Shown here in pieces: positions 56,095 through 64,000 of a stretch of 64,000 nt of DNA. The position numbers were made by a program, and so were the translations under genes. Each line of letters opens with the position of its first letter. Within the stretch, counting starts at the first letter, position 1. This DNA comes from Gammaproteobacteria bacterium (GTDB taxonomy: Bacteria > Pseudomonadota > Gammaproteobacteria > Pseudomonadales > Halieaceae). The notes under the pieces are model-generated. The model was not told the DNA's origin and did not search any database. It worked only from the letters and a program-made list of their open reading frames with translations. The stretch spans positions 37,059-101,058 of the forward strand of contig JAUIMF010000004.1 in the NCBI GenBank assembly GCA_030433415.1, given 5' to 3'.

Positions 56095-56134
56095 GCACAA
56101 AAAAGGGCCGCTGAAACAGCGACCCTTTGTGCCT
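56095..56134 (-). terminator. Intrinsic terminator of the FKBP gene
   Basis: Stem AAAGGGCCGCTG / CAGCGACCCTTT (one mismatch) with an AAA loop and extra outer pairing GGCAC / GTGCC. The A run on the plus strand gives a U-tract on the minus strand, about 30 bp after the stop at 56163. Confidence 0.8.
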
Positions 56135-56162
56135 GGCTCCGAATTACCGGAGCAATGCGGAA

Positions 56163-56897
56163 TCAACCTTCAGCAGCTTCCTGGCTGGGAATAGCCACCA
56201 GCTCCACGTCGAAGATCAGTGTGGCGTTGGGTCCAATACGCGCACCCGCACCGCCGGGGCCGTAGGCCAGGTCCGAGGGAATGTACAGCTTGTACTTGGA
56301 ACCCACCTGCATCAGTTGCAAGGCTTCGGTCCAGCCGGGGATCACCTGCGTGACGCCAAAGGTGACCGTCTCACCGCGGGCGTAGGAAGAATCGAACTCC
56401 GTACCGTCGATCAGCGTACCGCGATAGTGCACTTCGACACTGTCGTCAGCGCCGGGCGTGGCGCCATCGCCTGCTTCAACCACTTCGTACTGAAGGCCCG
56501 ATTCCGTGGTCATCACACCTTCACGAGTGCCGTTTTCAAGCAGAAAGGCTGCGCCGGCGGCCGCATTGGCTTCGGCCAGCGCCTGCGTGTTCGCCTGCTG
56601 CTCCTGAGTCAGACGTTCCTGAAAGGCGATCATCTCGGCCTGGATTTCTTCGTCGGTCAGACGCTGGGGAGCGTCGGTCATCGCATCGTGCAGACCAGCG
56701 GCGAAAGCATCCACGTCAACGGTCATGCCATCGTTGGCCATGTTGCGGCCCAGGCCCAGGGCCACGCCGTAGCTCAGGCGCTGTTTTGAGGTTTCGAGCG
56801 CCACTTCAGCGTCGGCGCTGTCGCCGGCCTGCTGCTGACACGCAGAAAGAAGAAGCGCAGCGCTGACTGCCGCGGCGGGTTTGAACAATGATTTCAT
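56163..56897 (-). CDS. FKBP-type peptidyl-prolyl isomerase lipoprotein (FkpA/Mip-like)
   Basis: A 244-residue lipoprotein: lipobox LLLSAC with C20 as the lipidated residue. An N-terminal dimerisation domain (LETSKQRLSYGVALGLGRNMA; helical to about 125) leads to the FKBP domain with the VEVHYRGTLIDGTEFDSSYARG and VTFGVTQVIPGWTEALQLMQVG motifs and YGPGGAGARIGPNATLIFDVEL. It assists folding in the periplasm, and possibly outer-membrane proteins such as the receptors here. ATG 56897. Terminated by the hairpin at 56095-56134. Confidence 0.94.
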   Translation of the reverse strand: MKSLFKPAAAVSAALLLSACQQQAGDSADAEVALETSKQRLSYGVALGLGRNMANDGMTVDVDAFAAGLHDAMTDAPQRLTDEEIQAEMIAFQERLTQEQQANTQALAEANAAAGAAFLLENGTREGVMTTESGLQYEVVEAGDGATPGADDSVEVHYRGTLIDGTEFDSSYARGETVTFGVTQVIPGWTEALQLMQVGSKYKLYIPSDLAYGPGGAGARIGPNATLIFDVELVAIPSQEAAEG

Positions 56898-57113
56898 GGA
56901 GATTTCCTGCAGTTATGAACGGGCTCCGGCAGCCGGTGGCGCGGAGCATTGGCGCCCAGTGGGGGACGCAAGCTGCGCAAGTGTAATCGCTGTATCCGGC
57001 CGGTGCTACCCTGCTCGTCCTGCGCTCGAGATGCCTGCAACCTGCCAGGCCCGACGGCATCACGCTAAACTGCCCGCTCTGCTCGCTTGCGCACCCGGCG
57101 CCGAACCGATTCC

Positions 57114-58946
57114 ATGGCTTTTCGCTTCTTTGAACAACTGGTCGACGCGTTTCCCGACCGCCAGCCCGAGCGGGCACCCGCCTCGGTATTCCAGTTCTGC
57201 CGCCACCACGCCCGCGGACTGGAGCACTGGCTGGTGGGCCTGGCCGTACTGAGCATGGCCATCGCCATCGTCGAGGTCATGCTGTTCGAAGTGCTGGGCC
57301 GTGGTGTGGATCTGTTGTCGACCAGCACACCCGAGACCGTCGTAGCCGATGGCGGGCGGCAGCTTATGTACCTGGGTCTGGGGCTGATCGCCGCCTATCC
57401 CCTGCTTGTGGCGCTGCAGTCGCTGCTGCTGCACCAGACGCTGATGGGGAACTTTCCCATGATCGTGCGCTGGATGGCGCACCGGTACCTGCTGCGCCAG
57501 AGCCTGGGTTTTTTTCAGGATGAATTCGCCGGACGCGTCGCCACCCGGGTAATGCAGACCGCACTGGCGGTGCGATCGGTGGTGCTGATACTGCTGGATA
57601 TCCTGGTCTATGTGGCCGTGTATTTTTTGTCGGTGCTCATACTGCTGGGGTCCATCGACTGGCGCCTGGCCATACCCCTGGCCGTGTGGCTGCTGATCTA
57701 CGGCAGTATTCTGGCGTTGGTGCTGCCCCGGCTGCAGCGCGTATCGGAGCGCCAGGCCGACGCCCGTGCACTCATGACGGGACGCGTTTCTGACAGCTAC
57801 ACCAACATCAGCACCGTCAAACTCTTCTCGCATGCGCAGCGCGAGGCGGGCTATGCCCGCGAGGGTATGGCCGGTTTTCTCGATACCGTGCACCCCCAGA
57901 TGCGCCTGGTGACATGGATGGAGTCATCGGTCGCCGCAAATAACACGCTCATGCTCTTTACCGTGGCCGCTACGTCGCTGTACCTGTGGTTCGACCAGGC
58001 CATCACCCCCGGCGCCATCGCCGCCGCCTTCGCGCTCTGCCTGCGCATCAACGGCATCAGCGAGTGGATCATGTGGGAAGTGTCGGACCTGTTCGAAAAC
58101 ATCGGCACGGTCCGCGACGGTATCGGAACGCTCTCGACCGCCGTCGCGGTCAGGGATCACCCCGATGCCCAGCCCCTGCAAGTAACACATGGCGCCGTGG
58201 ACTTTTCGCAGGTCGACTTCGCTTACACCAATGACCGACCGGTCTTCGACAAGCTGGACCTGCAGATTCGCCCCGGCGAAAAAGTGGGCCTTATCGGCCG
58301 CTCCGGCGCGGGCAAGTCGACGCTGGTAAATCTGCTGCTGCGCTTTTACGACGCGCAGGGCGGCAGCATCTGCATTGATGGCCAGAACATTCGCGACGTT
58401 ACCCAGGACAGCCTGCGCGCCAATATCGGCATGGTGACCCAGGACACTTCGCTGCTGCACCGCACCGTGCGTGAGAACATTCTCTATGGCCGCGAATCGG
58501 CGACGGAAGCCGAACTGCACCGCGCCCTGGAACAGGCCCGGGCCTCGGACTTCATCATGGCCCTGCAGGACCAGGACGGTGCTCGCGGTCTGGATGCCCG
58601 CGTGGGCGAGCGCGGTGTAAAACTCAGCGGCGGTCAGCGCCAACGCATCGCCATCGCCCGCGTCATGCTCAAGGACGCCCCGATCCTGGTGCTGGACGAA
58701 GCCACCTCAGCGCTGGACTCCGAAGTCGAGGTGGCGATTCAGGACAGCCTGTACGCACTGATGGAGGGCAAAACGGTCATCGCCATCGCCCACCGCCTGT
58801 CGACCATCGCCGCCCTCGATCGCCTGGTGGTGCTGGACGAAGGACGCATCGTGGAACAGGGCAGCCACAACGAGCTGCTGGCGAAGGGTGGGATTTACAA
58901 ACGCCTGTGGGACTATCAGTCGGGTGGGTTTCTGGCGGCGGATTGA
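57114..58946 (+). CDS. ABC exporter, membrane and ATPase fused (half-transporter)
   Basis: A 610-residue half-transporter that should work as a homodimer. Six TM segments (about residues 37-330), then the ATPase with Walker A GLIGRSGAGKST, Q-loop MVTQDTSLLHRTV, signature VKLSGGQRQR, Walker B ILVLDEATSALD and H-loop IAIAHRLST. Related to MsbA/multidrug exporters; substrate unknown. ATG 57114 chosen for the MAFRFFEQLVDAFP start; no clear Shine-Dalgarno. A separate transcription unit from the FKBP gene. Confidence 0.93.
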   Translation: MAFRFFEQLVDAFPDRQPERAPASVFQFCRHHARGLEHWLVGLAVLSMAIAIVEVMLFEVLGRGVDLLSTSTPETVVADGGRQLMYLGLGLIAAYPLLVALQSLLLHQTLMGNFPMIVRWMAHRYLLRQSLGFFQDEFAGRVATRVMQTALAVRSVVLILLDILVYVAVYFLSVLILLGSIDWRLAIPLAVWLLIYGSILALVLPRLQRVSERQADARALMTGRVSDSYTNISTVKLFSHAQREAGYAREGMAGFLDTVHPQMRLVTWMESSVAANNTLMLFTVAATSLYLWFDQAITPGAIAAAFALCLRINGISEWIMWEVSDLFENIGTVRDGIGTLSTAVAVRDHPDAQPLQVTHGAVDFSQVDFAYTNDRPVFDKLDLQIRPGEKVGLIGRSGAGKSTLVNLLLRFYDAQGGSICIDGQNIRDVTQDSLRANIGMVTQDTSLLHRTVRENILYGRESATEAELHRALEQARASDFIMALQDQDGARGLDARVGERGVKLSGGQRQRIAIARVMLKDAPILVLDEATSALDSEVEVAIQDSLYALMEGKTVIAIAHRLSTIAALDRLVVLDEGRIVEQGSHNELLAKGGIYKRLWDYQSGGFLAAD

Positions 58947-59043
58947 GACGCGCAACGCACCACCCTACGCCGAATTAATGCTTGCCGCGCTCGGACTGAT
59001 CTTGGTATTAACGTGAGAACCCTACTGTCTGGTGGCCATTGCG

Positions 59044-59529
59044 ATGAACCGAAGCATCAAAATCCTGATCACCCTGTCGTCCGCCTGCATGTGTATTTTT
59101 TATGCGCTCCAAAACCTGGCGAACCTGGACGCCGCCACCGGATTCGTCAGCTACGTCACCGGCATGGCGGATCACGCGGTCTACCCGCAGCACATTGGGC
59201 CAGCCATAAGCTCACCGATGCTGGCGGGCGTGATGCTCGCGGTTATCGTCGCGCTCGAATTTATCGCCGGCGCCCTGTCGTTGCGCGGCGCGTGGGACCT
59301 GCTGCGAGCGCGAACGGCCCCGGCGGAATCCTTCAACAACGCTAAAACCTACGCCCTCGCGGGCACGGGGGTCGCGGTCTTCCTGTGGTTTGGCATCTTC
59401 GGTGCCATTGGCGGCGCCTATTTTCAGATGTGGCAGACCGAAGCGGGAGCGAACGCACTGCAGGGCGCGTTTCAGTACGCCATGCTGAACGGTCTGGCCT
59501 GGATCATTATTGCGCAGGACGACCGCTAA
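59044..59529 (+). CDS. DUF2165 family membrane protein
   Basis: A 161-residue protein with four TM segments (about 5-25, 60-80, 102-122, 138-158). Motifs AILSSACMCIFYALQNLANLDAA-like stretch near the N-terminus and the ATGFVSYVTGMADHAVYP segment fit DUF2165, a family of unknown role. A GTG at 59032 is an alternative start. The gene follows the ABC exporter by 97 bp. Confidence 0.85.
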   Translation: MNRSIKILITLSSACMCIFYALQNLANLDAATGFVSYVTGMADHAVYPQHIGPAISSPMLAGVMLAVIVALEFIAGALSLRGAWDLLRARTAPAESFNNAKTYALAGTGVAVFLWFGIFGAIGGAYFQMWQTEAGANALQGAFQYAMLNGLAWIIIAQDDR

Positions 59530-59574
59530 GCTCTGTTTAGTGCAATCGCCGGGAACGATACCCAGTCCCCGTCA

Positions 59575-60978
59575 CTAATCGATAAAGTAGTCCTCGATCG
59601 CCGCCAGCGGCGGTGACGCACAGCCGTGGTCCTTGACGAGCTTAGCCACATCCCGCGCGATCACTTCATCGGGTTTGTAGGTACCAAAATACAGGGAGCC
59701 GATCTGCTTACCCTTTACTCGCGGCCGCAGGGCTTCGGAATACCAGAGCACCACGTCTGACTCGCGCACCGCGTTCCCCGAATCGTCGACATAGTTGCTC
59801 TGGCTGCGATACGGTTTGCCCACGGTCTTCTCGCCGCAAAGTTGCGTTGTGGTCTGAATATAGCTGCGTAGAAAATACCACTGGTCACTCCCACTCCAGT
59901 CGATCTGCGCGCCCCGACCGGCCAGCAACTGGGCCATTTCAAAGTTCTCTACCGTTGTGCCAAAGCGCTGCTCGGCCTGCTGGTACACCGCGTCAATCGC
60001 CGCCTGCCGCTCCTGGCGCACCCGCTGTGCCTCGGCGTATTCCTCAAGGGTCTTGCCACCGCGCTCGTAGTACCCGCGCAGGCGCTCGACGCTTCCCACC
60101 ACCTGGGCCACCTGGGTTGGCGACAGATGCGCGCGGTGAACACCACTGTCGTTGTAAAGAAGGTTCAGCTGCGACGCATCCTTGGGACGCATATGCGGAT
60201 CGTCGGCAAAGGCGGCGTAAAACGTCGCGGTCACCAGGTTTGCGTTGGCGACGCGTCCCTGCTCCAGGGCCTCATCGCGGGTCGTCGCCTGTCCCCGCAG
60301 ATTGAAAAAAACATCCCGCAGATAAATACGGGCCATGATGTCACTCGACGCCCCGGGGCAGTGCTGCGTTCGCAGTCGCGGCAACAGGTCTGCGTACAGC
60401 GTGTCGTAGAGATACTCGGGTGTAAAAACGAATTCCTCGCTCTGCGCAAACTCCACCGACACCGAAAAACTCAGCGCGGTGCACCACTGGTCGGGCCGGC
60501 GGGGGTTCTGAACAAACTTGAAGACCTCGAAGCCGTTGCCGGCGTAAAGGGATTCGCCGCGGGAATTCAGGTAGTGCTTGGGCAGGGGGGCTGGCGGAGG
60601 CAGCTTTGCGGGACTCGTGCGACCGTTCATCGTCCAGCGCTGCGACGCATTGGCACCCATGCCCCAGCGTCCAAGGACCAGATTACACTTGTTATCGATG
60701 GCGAACTTGGCCGCACCGCTGCTACCGCCGTCGTGCCACTGACCGAGCAGATTGCGGCCATCGCTCTGCAGCGTCAGTTCCAGGCGCTTGTTGCAGCGCT
60801 TCACGTTCTCGTAGCAACAGGTCAGGGACTGCCCCTGGCCCTTGCAGGCCATGGGGCCAAACTGCGATGCATAGTCCCCCGCAATGTGCTCTGCCTTGCA
60901 ACTCGCATGGCCATCGGCGCACACCGCCAGAGAACACAGCAGACAGATAAAGGACGCGATGCGGGGGACGATTGGCAT
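59575..60978 (-). CDS. Secreted Cys-containing hypothetical protein
   Basis: A 467-residue protein with no family I recognise. A signal peptide is likely (residues 1-24: hydrophobic ASFICLLCSLAVCADGHA). Just after it are six cysteines (C27 in SCKAEH, then MACKGQ, TCCYENVKRCNKR), probably disulfide-bonded in the periplasm, followed by a repeat-free region with WYFLRSYIQTTTQLCGEKT and PLAAIEDYFID at the end. ATG 60978 chosen because the open frame further upstream (to 61209) lacks a signal sequence and overlaps the next gene. Transcribed after the TIGR02444 gene. Confidence 0.7.
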   Translation of the reverse strand: MPIVPRIASFICLLCSLAVCADGHASCKAEHIAGDYASQFGPMACKGQGQSLTCCYENVKRCNKRLELTLQSDGRNLLGQWHDGGSSGAAKFAIDNKCNLVLGRWGMGANASQRWTMNGRTSPAKLPPPAPLPKHYLNSRGESLYAGNGFEVFKFVQNPRRPDQWCTALSFSVSVEFAQSEEFVFTPEYLYDTLYADLLPRLRTQHCPGASSDIMARIYLRDVFFNLRGQATTRDEALEQGRVANANLVTATFYAAFADDPHMRPKDASQLNLLYNDSGVHRAHLSPTQVAQVVGSVERLRGYYERGGKTLEEYAEAQRVRQERQAAIDAVYQQAEQRFGTTVENFEMAQLLAGRGAQIDWSGSDQWYFLRSYIQTTTQLCGEKTVGKPYRSQSNYVDDSGNAVRESDVVLWYSEALRPRVKGKQIGSLYFGTYKPDEVIARDVAKLVKDHGCASPPLAAIEDYFID

Positions 60979-61048
60979 TGGCCTGAACCTCGAGGTGGGA
61001 TCAGCGACAGCGTAGCAGGTCTGCAGCAAAACCCCGACCGGCATCAGC

Positions 61049-61609
61049 CTAGGTGTCGACAAACTGACCCGTGGCGACCAATGCGTTCGCAACGGGTGCC
61101 AACGCCTGCCCGGCAAGCGTCCAGTGGGTGGCGAGTGCGGAAAGGTTTTGTGACAGCAGTGCCGCGGCGTCTTCCGGACCGGGCTTCGCGACATCAACGC
61201 CGTCAACATCCACCTCAGCCAGCATCGCGAGCTGCGTGAACTCCGCCTGCAATTCCAGGGCTTTCACCGCGTCGTAAAGATGCGCTTGCGACGCCTGACC
61301 GGCCCAAATGCGCCGCTGCTCGCGCAGGGGCTGCACCACCCCCGCGCGCCAGTCCTCGCACAGAGCGTCGGCGCGGGCCACCTGCGATGGCGACAGGGTA
61401 TGACCCCGATGCGCCTGCCACGCGGCCCACAGCAGCAGATTCACGTCCGCACCAAAGGTGTCCTGGGCATCGAGGCAGACACGTTTCACGTCATCATGGG
61501 CGTAGAGCGCGACGGCAAATTCCGCCAGCACCGGATTTGCGCCTTCGATGTTGGAGCCCTCATCGCGCCCCCCACCATGGTTTTGCTGTTTTATGTCACC
61601 CATGCCCAT
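61049..61609 (-). CDS. TIGR02444 family protein (DUF2390)
   Basis: A 186-residue, mostly helical protein. The early ALYAHDDVKRVCLDAQDTFGADVNLLLWAAWQA segment is the family signature. Function unknown; such genes are often beside the ABC-F gene yheS, as here, where the two are divergent and only 14 bp apart. Promoters must overlap coding sequence. ATG 61609. Confidence 0.88.
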   Translation of the reverse strand: MGMGDIKQQNHGGGRDEGSNIEGANPVLAEFAVALYAHDDVKRVCLDAQDTFGADVNLLLWAAWQAHRGHTLSPSQVARADALCEDWRAGVVQPLREQRRIWAGQASQAHLYDAVKALELQAEFTQLAMLAEVDVDGVDVAKPGPEDAAALLSQNLSALATHWTLAGQALAPVANALVATGQFVDT

Positions 61610-61623
61610 TACACTCCCGGCCC

Positions 61624-63525
61624 GTGATTATCTTACGTGACATCAGCCTGCGCCGCGGCAGCCAGTTGCTGTTTGAGGGCGCCGAGGCGCGCCTGCTGCC
61701 CGGTCAGAAGAGCGCCCTGACCGGCGCCAACGGCTGCGGAAAATCCAGCCTGTTTGCCCTGCTGCGCGGCGAACTGACGGCGGACCACGGCGAGATCGAG
61801 GGTCTGGCGGGGCAGCGTATTGCCCACATGGACCAGGACGTTCCCGCCAGCGACACGCCCGCGCAGCGCTTTGTGCTGCAGGGTGACGGCGAAGTAGCCG
61901 ATCTGCTCGAAGAACTGGAACAGCACGAGGCCAGCGGCGACTTTGAAGCCGCCGCCCGTTGCCACCAGGCCCTGGAAGCCTGCCGGGGCTACGACGCCCC
62001 TCGCCGCGCCGCCCTGCTGCTGGACGGCCTGGGTTTTGCGCCCGGCGACGGCGAGCGCCCCGTCAGCGATTTTTCGGGTGGCTGGCGCGTACGCCTGGGT
62101 CTGGCGCGGGCGCTGATGATGCCGTCGGACCTGTTGCTGCTGGACGAACCCACGAACCACCTGGACCTGGATACCACCCTGTGGCTGCAGCAGTTTCTGA
62201 GCGCCTACGAGGGCACGCTGCTGCTGATCTCGCACGACCGGGATTTTATCGACCGCTGCTGCACCGCCGTGCTGCACATCGAGCACCAGCAACTGCGCAG
62301 CTACCGCGGCGGCTACAGTGACTTTGAACAGCAGCGCGCCCAGCGCCTGGCGCAGGAGCAGGCCGCCGCAGCACGCCACGCCAAACGCCGCGCCGAGATC
62401 GAAGATTTTGTGCGCCGCTTTCGCGCCAAGGCCACCAAGGCGCGCCAGGCCCAGAGTCGCCTGAAAGAACTGGAGCGCATGGGCGAGATGACCATCGCCC
62501 ATGCCGACACACCCTTTGATTTCAGATTCCCCGAGCCACCCCGCGGCAAAGACCCGCTGCTGGAACTGCGCGAGGCGAGCATCGGCTACGACGCAGACGC
62601 GGCGCTGGCCCGGGGCGTGAACCTGGCCCTGCGCAATGGTGATCGCATCGCCCTGCTCGGGCGCAACGGGTCAGGCAAGACCACCCTGCTGCGCACGCTC
62701 TGCGGCGAACTACCCCTGCTCGCTGGCGAGCGTCAGCACAGCGAAGGTTGCCGCATCGCCTACTTTGACCAGCAGCAGATCGACACCCTGGACCTGCAGG
62801 CCAGCGCCCTACTGCACCTGCAGCGCCTGAGCCCCGATGCCCGGGAGCAGGAAATCCGCGATTTTCTCGGCGGCTTTGATTTTCGCGGCGACCGGGCGGA
62901 TGCGCCGCTCGCGCCCTTCTCGGGCGGCGAAAAAGCCCGCCTGGCCCTGGCCATGCTCGCCTGGCAGCGCCCCAACGTTCTGATTCTGGACGAGCCGACG
63001 AACCACCTGGATCTGGAAATGCGCCGCGCCCTGGAACTGGCGCTGCTGGATTTTGCCGGTGCGGTGGTGATCGTGAGCCACGACCGCCACCTGCTACGCA
63101 GCTCCGCCGAGCAGCTGTTTCAGTTACACAGCGGCGCCCTGCATCGCTTTGACGACAGCCTGGAAGCCTACGAAGCGCAGATTCTGCGCGGTGACAGCAC
63201 GCCGCGGGATGCGCCCACTGCCGCCGAGAGCAGCTCCCGCGAAGATCGCCGGGAACAGCGCCGCGCCGCCGCGGCCGAGCGCGACCGCCGTCGTCCCCTC
63301 GAAAAAGCGATTCAGCGCATCGAAAGCCAGATGGAAAAAACCCAGGGGCAGCTCGACGGCATCGAAGAACAACTCGGTGACGCCACGCTCTACGACGAGG
63401 CGCGCAAGGACGAACTCACCAAACTGTTAAGAGAACAGGGCGACCTGCGCCAGACGCTTGAGGAACTCGAACAGGACTGGCTCAGTCAGCAGGAAGCGCT
63501 GGAAGCCCTGACGTCGCCAGACTGA
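61624..63525 (+). CDS. yheS: ABC-F family ATPase YheS
   Basis: A 633-residue cytoplasmic protein with two ABC domains and no membrane part, a ribosome-associated translation factor of the ABC-F group. Walker A sites are GANGCGKSS and GRNGSGKTT; signatures FSGGWRVR and FSGGEKAR; Walker B LLLDEPTNHLD twice. The inter-domain arm has RAQRLAQEQ to RRAEIEDFVRRFRAKATKA, and the C-terminus is a coiled coil (RREQRRAAAAERDRR and on). GTG 61624 gives the MIILRDISLRRGSQ start; TACACT 8 bases before it may be a -10. Its 3' end overlaps the GIY-YIG gene by 44 bp. Confidence 0.93.
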   Translation: MIILRDISLRRGSQLLFEGAEARLLPGQKSALTGANGCGKSSLFALLRGELTADHGEIEGLAGQRIAHMDQDVPASDTPAQRFVLQGDGEVADLLEELEQHEASGDFEAAARCHQALEACRGYDAPRRAALLLDGLGFAPGDGERPVSDFSGGWRVRLGLARALMMPSDLLLLDEPTNHLDLDTTLWLQQFLSAYEGTLLLISHDRDFIDRCCTAVLHIEHQQLRSYRGGYSDFEQQRAQRLAQEQAAAARHAKRRAEIEDFVRRFRAKATKARQAQSRLKELERMGEMTIAHADTPFDFRFPEPPRGKDPLLELREASIGYDADAALARGVNLALRNGDRIALLGRNGSGKTTLLRTLCGELPLLAGERQHSEGCRIAYFDQQQIDTLDLQASALLHLQRLSPDAREQEIRDFLGGFDFRGDRADAPLAPFSGGEKARLALAMLAWQRPNVLILDEPTNHLDLEMRRALELALLDFAGAVVIVSHDRHLLRSSAEQLFQLHSGALHRFDDSLEAYEAQILRGDSTPRDAPTAAESSSREDRREQRRAAAAERDRRRPLEKAIQRIESQMEKTQGQLDGIEEQLGDATLYDEARKDELTKLLREQGDLRQTLEELEQDWLSQQEALEALTSPD

Positions 63526-63781
63526 GCTTGGCCTGACGCGGCAGCTTTTTGATCGCCGCCTCGTGACGCTGGGCGGTGGAACGGTCATCGCAGGCAAACG
63601 CCGCCACCACCTCGACCGGTCGCCGCGCCCGCGTGTAGCTCGCGCCCCCCACCAGTTCACCGTTGTGCTGCCGCAAACGCCGCTGCAGATCCCGCGTCAC
63701 ACCGGTGTACAGCGTGTCGTCGGCGCAGCGCAGCAGGTATACCTGCCAGGGTGGCTCGTGTTCGTCACTGCCCTCCGTCAC
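63482..63781 (-). CDS. GIY-YIG nuclease family protein
   Basis: A small protein of about 99 residues in the UPF0213/YhbQ group. GIY-YIG elements appear as WQVYLLRCADDTLYTG, then DLQRRLRQHN and AIKKLPRQAKLSL. Such proteins may cut DNA; no partner domain. GTG 63781 is used as start; TTG 63787, immediately after the preceding gene's stop, is an alternative. The last 44 bp overlap the convergent yheS gene. Confidence 0.85.
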   Translation of the reverse strand: MTEGSDEHEPPWQVYLLRCADDTLYTGVTRDLQRRLRQHNGELVGGASYTRARRPVEVVAAFACDDRSTAQRHEAAIKKLPRQAKLSLATSGLPALPAD

Positions 63782-63787
63782 CGGCAA

Positions 63788-64000
63788 TCAGCCCCGGCGC
63801 CAGCGGTGATACCGCTCCAACCAGCGCAGCACCTTCTCGGGTTTGCGCGCCTTGCGCCACTCACTGGCCAGAAAACGGTTCGCCTCACTCATGGTGGGGT
63901 AGATGTGGATCGTGCCGAGAATCTTGTTCAGGCCCAGGCCGTGCTTCATGGCCAGCACAAACTCCGTGAGCAGATCTCCCGCGCGGGCGCTGACAATCGT
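63788..64000 (-). CDS. FAD-dependent pyridine nucleotide-disulfide oxidoreductase (3' part)
   Basis: The frame is open from the right edge; the start lies outside. The 70 residues seen (TIVSARAGDLLTEFVLAM, LGTIHIYPTMSEANRF, WLERYHRWRRG end) match the C-terminal dimerisation domain of mercuric reductase/dihydrolipoamide dehydrogenase-like enzymes found in many gammaproteobacteria. The catalytic disulfide lies off the window, so activity cannot be judged. Confidence 0.88.
   Translation of the reverse strand, partial: TIVSARAGDLLTEFVLAMKHGLGLNKILGTIHIYPTMSEANRFLASEWRKARKPEKVLRWLERYHRWRRG

Overview
The window is high-GC DNA from a Gram-negative gammaproteobacterium. A class Ia ribonucleotide reductase with a Pseudomonas-type NrdB, fadBA, gshA with a TTG start, dsbB, hslO, phasins with phaD, two RND efflux pumps and three large TonB-dependent receptors together fit a marine aerobic heterotroph, perhaps near the OM60/NOR5 (Halieaceae) group. 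That placement is inference from gene content; no rRNA or tRNA gene was seen.

Layout. 1-9.9 kb: end of nrdA, nrdB, two small genes, the fatty acid beta-oxidation operon fadBA, a repeat-rich 770-bp gap, an amidohydrolase, a membrane-anchored thioredoxin-like protein and a cyclase-family hydrolase. 10-18 kb: three TonB-dependent receptors and a yqcC-like gene. 18-18.6 kb: a repeat-filled gap. 18.6-23.5 kb: an acyltransferase-dinG operon, a phosphatase and rpsT. 23.9-31.8 kb: an R2-like di-iron protein divergent from an AraC regulator and a patatin, a PHA-associated protein, an EamA transporter, a two-component system and hslO. 31.9-36.2 kb: the first RND pump. 36.5-38.3 kb: two phasins and phaD. 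38.3-42.6 kb: methyltransferase, peroxiredoxin, DUF2855, PqiA-like and DASS transporter genes. 42.7-49 kb: moaA, a MoxR/VWA pair, a DUF1631 protein and a PilZ protein. 49-53.3 kb: the second RND pump. 53.5-64 kb: gshA-dsbB-ArsC-like, an FKBP lipoprotein, an ABC exporter, small membrane and secreted proteins, yheS, a GIY-YIG protein and the end of a flavoprotein disulfide reductase.

The most unusual signal is intergenic. At least five, probably six, hairpin elements have long, nearly perfect arms (21-36 bp) whose sequence is different in every copy, enclosing a conserved core. Three (786-901, 6662-6790, 7153-7271) share a 56-57-nt core with two small internal hairpins, one of which shows compensatory base changes. 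Two more (18083-18155, 18335-18421) share a different core. One arm of the last merges into a 34-bp tandem array that runs into the end of dinG. I do not recognise this architecture as a named repeat family.

Metabolic themes are lipid and storage-polymer metabolism (fadBA, acyltransferase, patatin, phasins), redox and thiol maintenance (gshA, dsbB, hslO, peroxiredoxin, thioredoxin-like) and envelope transport.
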